Assembly: GCA_003252145.1 (NCBI GenBank)
Contig: QKDJ01000014.1
Span: 1-6,370, forward strand
Length of the DNA stretch: 6,370 nucleotides
Source: Azovibrio restrictus
GTDB taxonomy: Bacteria > Pseudomonadota > Gammaproteobacteria > Burkholderiales > Rhodocyclaceae
Direction of reading: 5' to 3'
How positions within the stretch are numbered: position 1 is the first letter of the stretch; each line of letters begins with the position of its first letter. The position numbers were made by a program, and so were the translations under genes. Below, one piece after another: positions 1 to 5,019 of the stretch. The notes below the pieces were generated by a model that did no database searches, was not told the DNA's origin, and worked only from the letters and a program-made list of their open reading frames with translations.

Positions 1-801
1 GTCTTTGCAGCCCTGCCCCGGCAACGCCAGACCCTGCTGTTTTCTGCCACCTTCTCGGACGATATCCGGGCCATGGCGGGGCAGCGTTTGCGGGACCCCC
101 TGAAAATTGAAGTGGCGCCCCGCAACAGCACGGCCAAGACCGTGAAGCAGTGGCTGGTGCCGGTGGACAAAAAGAAGAAGCCCGAACTGTTTTGCCACCT
201 GCTCAAGCAAAAACGCTGGAGCCAGGTGCTGGTTTTTGTGAAGACCCGCAAGGGGGTGGAGCAACTGGTGGCGACTCTGGCGGCCCGGGGGGTACAGGCG
301 GACTCCATCCATGGGGACAAGCCCCAGGCCAGTCGCCTCAAGGCTCTGGAATCCTTCAAGGCAGGTCAGGTCCAGGTGCTGGTGGCCACCGATGTGGCGG
401 CCCGGGGGCTGGATATTGACGACCTGCCGGTAGTGGTGAATTTTGACCTGCCCCAGGTGTCTGAGGACTACGTGCACCGTATTGGCCGAACTGGCCGCGC
501 GGGGGCCAGCGGCGAGGCCATTTCCCTGGTTTGTGCCGACGAAGTGACCCTGCTGGCGGCCATCGAGACTTTGGTGGGACGTACTTTGGAGCGCAGGGAG
601 ATGCATGGTTTTGAGCCGGATCACCGGGTGCCTCTGACCGGCCCCAGTGCCAAACCTGTCAGCAAGCCCACCCCGGGGCGTAGCGCCCAGAACAAGGGGC
701 GGCGCAATGGAAAGTCCGTTTCCAGCAAATGGGAAGGGTTTGATGCGGTGGTGCCATCCCGTTCTGGCGGCGGGCGCCGTGGCCAAGGGCGAGGACGTTG
801 A
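1..801 (+). CDS. rhlE: ATP-dependent RNA helicase, RhlE-type DEAD-box, 5'-truncated by window edge
   Basis: This is the C-terminal part of a DEAD-box RNA helicase; frame 1 is open from base 1, so the gene begins outside the window. In local numbering, motif III (SAT) is at residues 15-17. It is followed by the second RecA-like domain: motif IV (VFVKTR, about 78-83), motif V (ATDVAARGLDI, about 129-139) and motif VI (HRIGRTGR, 159-166, bases 475-498). The ATP-binding motif I and the DEAD box lie upstream and cannot be checked. The segment after motif VI (GEAISLV, then FEPDHRVP) and the basic, glycine- and arginine-rich tail ending GRRGQGRGR match the RhlE branch better than SrmB or DbpA. RhlE proteins unwind short RNA duplexes in ribosome assembly and RNA turnover in the cytoplasm; the basic tail probably binds RNA. 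The stop is TGA at 799-801, and no hairpin terminator is visible before the next promoter. The family call is firm; the exact subgroup is an inference from similarity recalled by eye. Confidence 0.9.
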   Translation, partial: VFAALPRQRQTLLFSATFSDDIRAMAGQRLRDPLKIEVAPRNSTAKTVKQWLVPVDKKKKPELFCHLLKQKRWSQVLVFVKTRKGVEQLVATLAARGVQADSIHGDKPQASRLKALESFKAGQVQVLVATDVAARGLDIDDLPVVVNFDLPQVSEDYVHRIGRTGRAGASGEAISLVCADEVTLLAAIETLVGRTLERREMHGFEPDHRVPLTGPSAKPVSKPTPGRSAQNKGRRNGKSVSSKWEGFDAVVPSRSGGGRRGQGRGR

Positions 802-822
802 ACCATGGTCAAGCATGACTTT

Positions 823-831
823 TGCTATGCT
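823..831 (+). promoter_or_regulatory. Candidate extended -10 promoter for the 325-aa gene
   Basis: TGCTATGCT combines a TG at the -15/-14 position with a TATGCT -10 hexamer. No good -35 is found 16-18 bases upstream, as is allowed for extended -10 promoters. Transcription would start near 838, about 23 bases before the ATG at 861. This would make the 325-aa gene independent of the helicase gene, which ends only 21 bases upstream. Seen by eye only. Confidence 0.4.
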
Positions 832-860
832 TTTCCTGGCAACATCCGGAGATTGATGCC

Positions 861-1838
861 ATGAGCACCGTCTTTCAACTGGAATTTTCAGACCCAAAAA
901 ATGCGCCTCCCGAAGAGGGAACCCGGCGCATGATCGACGGCCAGGAGCGGGTTTTTTACGACGGCTACTGGATCAAGACCTATCCGGCGCCCGAAGACTC
1001 CCTGGATGCCAAGAAGCGGCTCATCGAGGCCCTGACCCGGCGCCTCTTCAATCACACGGAACATGGTCTCAACATCCCCGGTACCCGTCTGGCCGAGGCC
1101 CGGGAGGCCTATGCCCAGGAAACCGATCCTGCCAAGCGGCGGGTCAAGGGGGCCATGCTGGCCGGTGCCCTGTTCAACCGGGCCATGGACATCTTCCGCA
1201 AGCTGGTGGAGCTACAGGGCGAAGGCGTGGAAGTGCGTAGCGATGATGCCTTGATGCGCGAGTGCGGCCATTGCCTGCTGGAAGCCATGGATCTGGGGCG
1301 CTTCGTGCAGCACCGGAGCGGCGACGAGGGGATCGATGAACTCTGGGGCGAACCTTTCCGGGCTTTCTCCATTCCCGTGGAGGATTTCTACGAAAGCCGC
1401 TACATGAAGATCGGTCAGACCCTGCGGGACATAGATCGAATCACCAAGGGCATGGAGCGGATTTTCGGTGCCATCCCCGCTTTTCATGGGGTGGAGCCTT
1501 TTGTCAGTGAGTTCGCGGCCGCCGCCCGGGTGAAGACGGAAACCCTGCGTACCGATCCGGACATTTTTGATGCCTGGGCCCAGTTTGTGACTACCGGTGA
1601 GCAACTGGTGAATTTTCATCCTCGTTCCGTACCCCGTCCGGCGGCGGAGCGCCATAAGCATCCCCATTACAGCCTGGCCGACGGCCAGTTGTTGCTGCGC
1701 CAGGGGCGGGATCTGGTGTTCTACATCACCCGGGCCCGCACGCCCATGCCCAAGAGCACCAAGGAGTATCTGGAGCGCTGCGAAATCTACCTGGAAACCG
1801 GCAAGATTCCTGTCTGCGCCATACCTCTGCCGGTTTAA
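861..1838 (+). CDS. Conserved-looking hypothetical protein, 325 aa
   Basis: I do not recognise this protein. The ATG at 861 is chosen because GGAG (848-851) sits 9 bases upstream; the frame runs back to a TTG at 822, but that start has no ribosome site and lies inside the likely promoter. The product is soluble: no signal peptide and no membrane segment. It is mostly charged and probably alpha-helical, especially residues 45-200. Visible marks are an aromatic patch (VFYDGYWIKTYPAP, 31-44), a CGHC pair (135-138), a histidine- and proline-rich stretch (HPRSVPRP then HKHPHY, 253-270) and a beta-like C-terminus (LVFYITRART, 285-294). Neither the CGHC nor the histidines form a metal site or thioredoxin motif I can name. 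Coding is supported by length, strong third-position GC and a good ribosome site. It stands between a helicase gene and a YbjQ operon with its own promoter and terminator, so context gives no function. Confidence 0.8.
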   Translation: MSTVFQLEFSDPKNAPPEEGTRRMIDGQERVFYDGYWIKTYPAPEDSLDAKKRLIEALTRRLFNHTEHGLNIPGTRLAEAREAYAQETDPAKRRVKGAMLAGALFNRAMDIFRKLVELQGEGVEVRSDDALMRECGHCLLEAMDLGRFVQHRSGDEGIDELWGEPFRAFSIPVEDFYESRYMKIGQTLRDIDRITKGMERIFGAIPAFHGVEPFVSEFAAAARVKTETLRTDPDIFDAWAQFVTTGEQLVNFHPRSVPRPAAERHKHPHYSLADGQLLLRQGRDLVFYITRARTPMPKSTKEYLERCEIYLETGKIPVCAIPLPV

Positions 1839-1848
1839 GAAATATTGG

Positions 1849-1884
1849 AAGGCACTGCCCCGCTGTGGGGTGCTTTAATTCTTT
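1849..1884 (+). terminator. Imperfect rho-independent terminator after the 325-aa gene
   Basis: Eleven bases after the TAA, 1849-1854 (AAGGCA) pairs with 1871-1876 (TGCTTT, one G-U pair) and CCCC 1858-1861 pairs with GGGG 1867-1870. The loop is GCTGT, with a 3-base bulge (1855-1857) on the left arm. The right side runs into TTTAATTCTTT. The bulge and broken T-tract make it a moderate terminator. No folding energy was calculated. Confidence 0.5.
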
Positions 1885-1897
1885 GTCATAGATTGGG

Positions 1898-1906
1898 TGG
1901 CATAAT
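1898..1906 (+). promoter_or_regulatory. Candidate extended -10 promoter of the YbjQ-YbjQ-M48 operon
   Basis: TGGCATAAT has the TG of an extended -10 plus CATAAT, a five-of-six match to TATAAT. A TTGTCA at 1883-1888 resembles a -35 box, but the gap is only 12 bases, so it probably does not act as one. Transcription would start near 1913 and give a leader of about 50 bases that contains the hairpin at 1920-1939. Confidence 0.4.
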
Positions 1907-1919
1907 CCGGCCTGTTGCA

Positions 1920-1949
1920 GGCCCGGGCGGTTCCGGGTCCATTCTTTTT
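1920..1949 (+). terminator. Terminator-like hairpin in the leader of the YbjQ operon
   Basis: A 7-pair stem (1920-1926 with 1933-1939: G-C, one G-U, then five G/C pairs) closes a six-base loop, GCGGTT. ATTCTTTTT (1941-1949) follows. The shape is that of an intrinsic terminator. It ends just before the ribosome site AGGA (1951-1954) of the first YbjQ gene. It lies downstream of the candidate promoter at 1898-1906, so it could act as an attenuator, or as a second terminator for the upstream gene if the operon promoter is elsewhere. Confidence 0.45.
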
Positions 1950-1962
1950 CAGGACATGGACA

Positions 1963-2277
1963 ATGATTGTCACCAATATCGAATACATCCCCGGCAAGAA
2001 AATCACCCAGCACCTGGGTATGGTCAGCGGTAACACCGTGCGGGCCAAGCACGTGGGGCGCGACCTCATGGCTGGCCTGAAAAATATCGTTGGTGGTGAA
2101 CTCAAGGGTTATACGGAGCTGCTTACGGAATCCCGGGAAGAAGCGGTGCGCCGCATGGTGGCCCAGGCTGAGGCCATTGGTGCCAACGCGGTGCTCAATG
2201 TGCGCTTTTCCACCTCCTCCGTGGCGGCTGGTGCAGCAGAGCTTTTCGCCTACGGTACGGCCGTTGTGGCGGAGTAA
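1963..2277 (+). CDS. YbjQ/UPF0145 family protein (putative heavy-metal-binding domain), soluble
   Basis: A 104-aa protein of the YbjQ_1 (UPF0145) family, usually labelled heavy-metal-binding although no metal role is firmly established. It shows the full family pattern: MIVTNIEYIPG at the N-terminus, GMVSGNTV (19-26), a central IVGGELKGYTELL, then SREEAVRRM, GANAVLNVR and a C-terminal AYGTAV. Length fits a stand-alone single domain. The ATG at 1963 is preferred over starts further upstream because AGGA at 1951-1954 is 8 bases away and the family consensus begins exactly at MIV. There is no signal peptide or membrane segment, so it is cytoplasmic; family members are thought to form ring-shaped oligomers. 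It is the first gene of an operon with a membrane-bound paralogue and an M48 protease, which hints at a shared envelope task, but its biochemical role is unknown. Confidence 0.9.
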   Translation: MIVTNIEYIPGKKITQHLGMVSGNTVRAKHVGRDLMAGLKNIVGGELKGYTELLTESREEAVRRMVAQAEAIGANAVLNVRFSTSSVAAGAAELFAYGTAVVAE

Positions 2278-2280
2278 GCC

Positions 2281-2727
2281 ATGTTTGAGCTGATATTGAC
2301 CCTGGTATTACTGGTGATAGGGTTTGTCTTCGGTCAGATCGCTGAGAAGCGACACTTTCGCTCCATCATCCAGCGGGAAGCTGAAACCCGGGACCTGCTT
2401 TGTTTCAACGAACGACGCATCCCTCAGGACATGTTTTCTCCCCATGTGACCCTGGTCTGCGGCAGCGTGGTGGTGTCTGTGGATTTTTTCAAACACTTTG
2501 TGGCAACCCTGCGTAATCTGGTGGGAGGGCGCGTCAGCGCCTATGAGTCCCTTCTGGAACGTGCCCGCCGTGAAGCTGTGTTGCGGATGAAGGCACAGGC
2601 TCTGGCCCAGGGAGCGACCAGTGTCTGGAATGTACGGGTGGAAACCTCTTCCATTCATCAAGGCCAGCGGCAAGGTATTGGGGCTGTGGAAGTCATGGCC
2701 TATGGCACGGCTCTGGTGCCCCGCTGA
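2281..2727 (+). CDS. Membrane-anchored YbjQ-family paralogue, 148 aa
   Basis: A second YbjQ-type protein, directly after the first with 3 bases between stop and start. Its ribosome site GGAG (2271-2274) overlaps the end of the previous gene, so the two are probably translationally coupled. Residues 2-19 (FELILTLVLLVIGFVFGQ) form one membrane helix, followed by a basic stretch (EKRHFR) that should keep the rest in the cytoplasm. The YbjQ domain spans about 36-148: LCFNERRIP, LVCGSVVVS, LRNLVGGRVSAYESLL, ARREAVLRM, GATSVWNVRVETSS, then MAYGTALV. Compared with the first copy it has diverged (V and S where GANAV is usual) and carries an insert, HQGQRQGIG, before the last strand. The pairing suggests mixed complexes in which this copy tethers the soluble one to the inner membrane; that is inference. 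Confidence 0.88.
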   Translation: MFELILTLVLLVIGFVFGQIAEKRHFRSIIQREAETRDLLCFNERRIPQDMFSPHVTLVCGSVVVSVDFFKHFVATLRNLVGGRVSAYESLLERARREAVLRMKAQALAQGATSVWNVRVETSSIHQGQRQGIGAVEVMAYGTALVPR

Positions 2728-2735
2728 ATGGGGGC
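2718..2735 (+). promoter_or_regulatory. Small hairpin presenting the stop/start junction
   Basis: GCCCC (2718-2722) pairs perfectly with GGGGC (2731-2735). The 8-base loop GCTGAATG contains the stop codon of the YbjQ paralogue (2725-2727) and the ATG of the protease (2728-2730). No Shine-Dalgarno sequence precedes this ATG, so translation probably depends on reinitiation after the upstream stop. Five base pairs can occur by chance in GC-rich DNA. Confidence 0.35.
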
Positions 2736-3591
2736 TTATGAAAACAGGACGGTGCCCGAGGGGATCAATGTATCGCCAGTACATCCCCTCAAGGATTTCG
2801 CCGTCCTGTTGTTCGGAGTGTCACTTTCCGTCATAGCCTTTGTGATCGTGCTGGCCCTGCTGGCCGGCTATCTGGTGCGCTATGTCCCCTTTTCATACGA
2901 GCAGTCTCTCGTCAGTCGGGCCGTGGCGCCCTGGCTGGAACCCAGCACGGACCCGCTGGATCAGCAGCGCCAGCGTTATCTTCAGTCCTTGGCTGACCGG
3001 TTGTCCTCCGTCATGAATCTGCCTGACGGTATGCAGGTGACGGTTCATTACGTCCAGAAGGATACGGTCAATGCCATGGCCACCCTGGGGGGGCATGTGG
3101 TGGTGTTTCAGGGGCTGCTGGATGTGATGCCCAATGAGAATGCCCTGGCCATGGTGTTGGCCCACGAAATGGCCCATGTTCGCTATCGCCATCCCATTGT
3201 TGCGACCGGGCGCGGTTTTGCCGTCACTCTTGCGCTTTCAGCCCTGGCGGGGATAGGAGATGGGGTTATGGAGCGTTGGGTGGGGCAGATGGGGATTCTG
3301 CCCATGCTTTCCTTTAGTCGCAGCCAGGAAACAGAAGCAGATGCCCTGGCTCTGGAAAGCCTGCAGCAGAGCTACGGCCATGTGGAGGGGGCTGCCGCCC
3401 TGTTTGAGTATGCTGCGGCGGAAACACCCGTGTTGTCCTTGCCGACCTTGCTGGCAACCCATCCGGATCATGAGGATCGAATTCGCCGCATTCAGGTCTT
3501 CGCGCAAGAACACCCCCCAGCCATGGCGCCACAACTCCAGCCTTTACCCGACTACATGAAGAGTAAGGCCAAGAGCAACGAATCACAGTAA
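2728..3591 (+). CDS. M48 family zinc metalloprotease, membrane-anchored, 287 aa
   Basis: An M48-family peptidase with all catalytic parts. The zinc motif HEMAH is at 146-150 (His146, Glu147, His150). The third ligand is probably Glu201 in the QETEAD segment, with Asp205 four residues on, as in HtpX/BepA-like members. A THP element (His245 in ATHPDHEDRI) matches the late conserved histidine of the BepA/Oma1-like branch. NAMATLGGHVVVFQGLL before the zinc helix is the usual family strand. Residues about 25-50 form a strong membrane helix; a weaker hydrophobic stretch lies at 164-177. By analogy it degrades misfolded envelope or membrane proteins; which side of the membrane the active site faces is not settled. 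The ATG at 2728 abuts the previous TGA and has no Shine-Dalgarno, so coupling is likely. A start inside the membrane helix (GTG at 2818) is possible but would shorten the helix and discard the PEGINVSP segment, so it is less likely. Confidence 0.92.
   Translation: MGAYENRTVPEGINVSPVHPLKDFAVLLFGVSLSVIAFVIVLALLAGYLVRYVPFSYEQSLVSRAVAPWLEPSTDPLDQQRQRYLQSLADRLSSVMNLPDGMQVTVHYVQKDTVNAMATLGGHVVVFQGLLDVMPNENALAMVLAHEMAHVRYRHPIVATGRGFAVTLALSALAGIGDGVMERWVGQMGILPMLSFSRSQETEADALALESLQQSYGHVEGAAALFEYAAAETPVLSLPTLLATHPDHEDRIRRIQVFAQEHPPAMAPQLQPLPDYMKSKAKSNESQ
2743..2810. repeat. Nested inverted repeat in the start of the M48 gene
   Basis: The outer arms are perfect over 10 bases: AACAGGACGG (2743-2752) and CCGTCCTGTT (2801-2810). 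Inside them, GAGGGGAT (2758-2765) and ATCCCCTC (2783-2790) are perfect over 8 bases, and GTA (2770-2772) can pair with TAC (2780-2782). Together that is 18-21 pairs in 68 bases, starting 15 bases after the A of the ATG and covering codons 6-28. In RNA it would form a long stem with a 5/10-base internal loop. Its role is unknown; control of translation or an RNase cleavage site are possible. Confidence 0.55.
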
Positions 3592-3608
3592 TTCCTTTGT
3601 CCTGAAGC

Positions 3609-3614
3609 TATACT
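3609..3614 (+). promoter_or_regulatory. Candidate -10 box for the zinc-ribbon nuclease gene
   Basis: TATACT matches TATAAT at five of six positions and lies 27 bases before the ATG at 3642. No recognisable -35 is present at the normal distance, and there is no TG extension. The 50-base gap after the protease stop has no terminator hairpin, so read-through from the operon upstream is also possible. Confidence 0.3.
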
Positions 3615-3641
3615 TTCCGCATTTGTTTTCCATGTGATTTT

Positions 3642-4622
3642 ATGGCTATCTTCCGTTGCAACAAATGTGGCCTGCTTGCTGAACAGGCTGATGCTCTTGC
3701 CGGGAAAACTCAGGAATGTTCCCGCTGTGGGGCTCCTGCCCAGATTTATCCCACCCTGTATTTCATTGAAAAACTGTTGGATCGTTATTTTTCCGCCCAG
3801 CGGGAAATCGCCCAATTGAAAGGGTGCGCTTCTGGAACTACTTCGGGAGCCGAAAATACGAGGCTTGATGGGATAGACCTGGCTAACACTGACTTCCTGG
3901 CCAGTGATCAGCAGCATGGCCCTATTTATGACTGGTTCCGCAAGAAGCAGATCAAGGTGGAAGCCAATCTGCGAGGTGTGGATACCAGCGGCTTCTTCGA
4001 TGAGGTGGCTGAGGCCATTGGCGCCAATCTGCCCGTGTTGAAAGAGGTGTTGGAGCGCATTCGTTGGTCCCAGCAGAAAGAACATGCCAGCGCCACCATT
4101 AATCTGGAGAAGAAGTCGGCTGAGGATGCCAAGGCTATTTCAGCCTTTTGCCAGCAGCTTTACGATTTTTCCTTTGTGGCCAAGTGCTTTCACAACAAGC
4201 CGGAAAACAATGTGCGGCTGATTTTGCAGACAGCTCCGGCCATTCGCCATTTCTTCAACGGGGAGTGGCTGGAGTGGCATGCGCTAATGAGCAGTTTGCG
4301 CTATGCCAAGGAGCGTAAGCGGCGCTTTTCCTGCGCCCGGGGGTTAAAGCTGACGCTAGGCAATGGCGAACAGCATGAACTGGATGTTTTCATGCTCATT
4401 GATGGGAATACTCCCGTGTGCATCGAATGCAAGAGCGGGGAGTTCCGCCAGGACCTGGATCATTATCTGGCGCTGAAGAAACGCCTGGGCCTGGATCGCA
4501 AGCAATTCCTCATGTGCATTGCGGGTCTGGAAGACGAAAAGGCCAAGGCCTTTTCTGCCATGTATGACCTGAGCTTCACCAATGAGCGGGGGCTCGCCGA
4601 GCAATTGGCCCGCTTGTTCTAA
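3642..4622 (+). CDS. Zinc-ribbon protein with C-terminal PD-(D/E)XK (DUF1887/Card1-like) nuclease domain, 326 aa
   Basis: Two ends are recognisable. Residues 6-29 form a zinc ribbon with two CxxC pairs (Cys6/Cys9 and Cys26/Cys29). The C-terminal domain (about 200-326) looks like a PD-(D/E)XK nuclease: GEWLEWHALM (207-216), then Asp248 in HELDVFML, Glu262 and Lys264 in CIECKSG, a D-x13-ExK spacing. GxWLE followed by D...IECK(S/T)G resembles the DUF1887 nuclease domain of Card1/Can2 CRISPR ancillary effectors. No CARF ligand-sensing domain is visible: the middle (60-200) is helical and charged, with no Rossmann-like pattern. Substrate and partner are unknown; nucleic-acid cleavage guided by the zinc ribbon is inference. 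The ATG at 3642 lacks a Shine-Dalgarno, but the first CxxC begins five residues later, which supports this start. Composition is less GC-rich than in the genes to the left (about 50-52% in two sampled lines), which could mean separate ancestry. No CRISPR or cyclase gene is nearby. Confidence 0.8.
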   Translation: MAIFRCNKCGLLAEQADALAGKTQECSRCGAPAQIYPTLYFIEKLLDRYFSAQREIAQLKGCASGTTSGAENTRLDGIDLANTDFLASDQQHGPIYDWFRKKQIKVEANLRGVDTSGFFDEVAEAIGANLPVLKEVLERIRWSQQKEHASATINLEKKSAEDAKAISAFCQQLYDFSFVAKCFHNKPENNVRLILQTAPAIRHFFNGEWLEWHALMSSLRYAKERKRRFSCARGLKLTLGNGEQHELDVFMLIDGNTPVCIECKSGEFRQDLDHYLALKKRLGLDRKQFLMCIAGLEDEKAKAFSAMYDLSFTNERGLAEQLARLF

Positions 4623-4648
4623 AGGGATAGCTTGATAGTGTGAATGTG

Positions 4649-4673
4649 AAAAAGGCCCCGGAATCGGGGCCTT
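4649..4673. terminator. Bidirectional rho-independent terminator between convergent genes
   Basis: AAGGCCCCG (4652-4660) and CGGGGCCTT (4665-4673) form a perfect 9-pair stem with the tetraloop GAAT. On the minus strand the stem runs into five T residues (the A's at 4649-4653), giving a good terminator 22 bases after the stop of the 65-aa gene. On the plus strand the tail is only TTGTCGTATCT, so it serves the nuclease gene (stop at 4622) less well. Confidence 0.85.
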
Positions 4674-4695
4674 GTCGTATCTGCCTTGGTGAAGC

Positions 4696-4893
4696 TCAGG
4701 AGTGCTGCAGCTTGTTGGCCTTCACGAACATGGCCCATTCATCCGGGTCCAGTTCCATTTCACAGGTGTCACCTTCAATGTCGGCTTCGAGCAGGAAAAA
4801 TTCCGGCGCGGCCTCGTAGGTGGTGATTTTGGAGACATTGACGGTCATAGGGCTCACAGCAGATTGCCAGCGGCCAAGAGTAGGTTGTTCCAT
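4696..4893 (-). CDS. Small acidic hypothetical protein, 65 aa
   Basis: I do not recognise this protein. The start at 4893 is chosen because the minus-strand sequence AAAGG lies 6 bases before the ATG. The frame stays open upstream (to 4992) without a comparable ribosome site, and a shorter 50-aa version from the ATG at 4848 (MTVNVSKITT) is also possible. The product is soluble and acidic: beta-like VNVSKITTYEAA, then EFFLLEADIEG, then an acidic helix DPDEWAMFVKANKL; it has one cysteine (Cys44). Evidence for a real gene is the good ribosome site and the strong terminator 22 bases after the stop. It lies 126 bases downstream of the hydrolase gene on the same strand and may be co-transcribed with it. 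A plus-strand frame overlaps it fully but has no supporting signals. Function is unknown. Confidence 0.65.
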   Translation of the reverse strand: MEQPTLGRWQSAVSPMTVNVSKITTYEAAPEFFLLEADIEGDTCEMELDPDEWAMFVKANKLQHS

Positions 4894-5019
4894 GGTCTGC
4901 CTTTCTCGAAAAGAGTCGAATTTGGGGTTTGCGCAAGCAAGAAGCCAGTGGTCTGGCTCTTTGCATGCTGTTCCGACCTTGCGAAAGGGCAAAGGGTTCC
5001 TGGCTGGAGTAAATTCTTT

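Noticed and set aside
798..803. TTGAAC as a -35 box for the promoter at 823-831
   Set aside because: The gap to the -10 is 22 bases, too long for a normal sigma-70 promoter.
1212..1667. A 151-codon minus-strand frame inside the 325-aa gene
   Set aside because: Antisense shadow with no ribosome site, no motifs and full overlap with a better-supported gene.
2308..2784. A 158-codon minus-strand frame opposite the membrane YbjQ gene
   Set aside because: Fully antisense to a conserved domain; high His and Gln content is typical of a reverse-strand artefact.
3552..4085. A 177-codon minus-strand frame across the end of the protease gene and the start of the zinc-ribbon gene
   Set aside because: It would run antisense to the conserved cysteines of the zinc ribbon; no start signals or family features.
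3642..4622. CRISPR-associated Card1/Can2 effector
   Set aside because: Only the nuclease end resembles it. No CARF domain, repeat array, cas gene or cyclic-oligonucleotide synthase is in the window.
4943..4958. AGCCAG-TGGT-CTGGCT hairpin between the hydrolase stop and the 65-aa gene, a possible terminator for the hydrolase
   Set aside because: Only six pairs, over 60 bases past the stop, with a minus-strand tail (TCTTGCTTGCG) that is not a T-run. Read-through into the 65-aa gene seems as likely.
4977..4995. CCTTGC / GCAAAGG imperfect hairpin after the hydrolase stop
   Set aside because: Bulged, short and without a T-tract on either strand.
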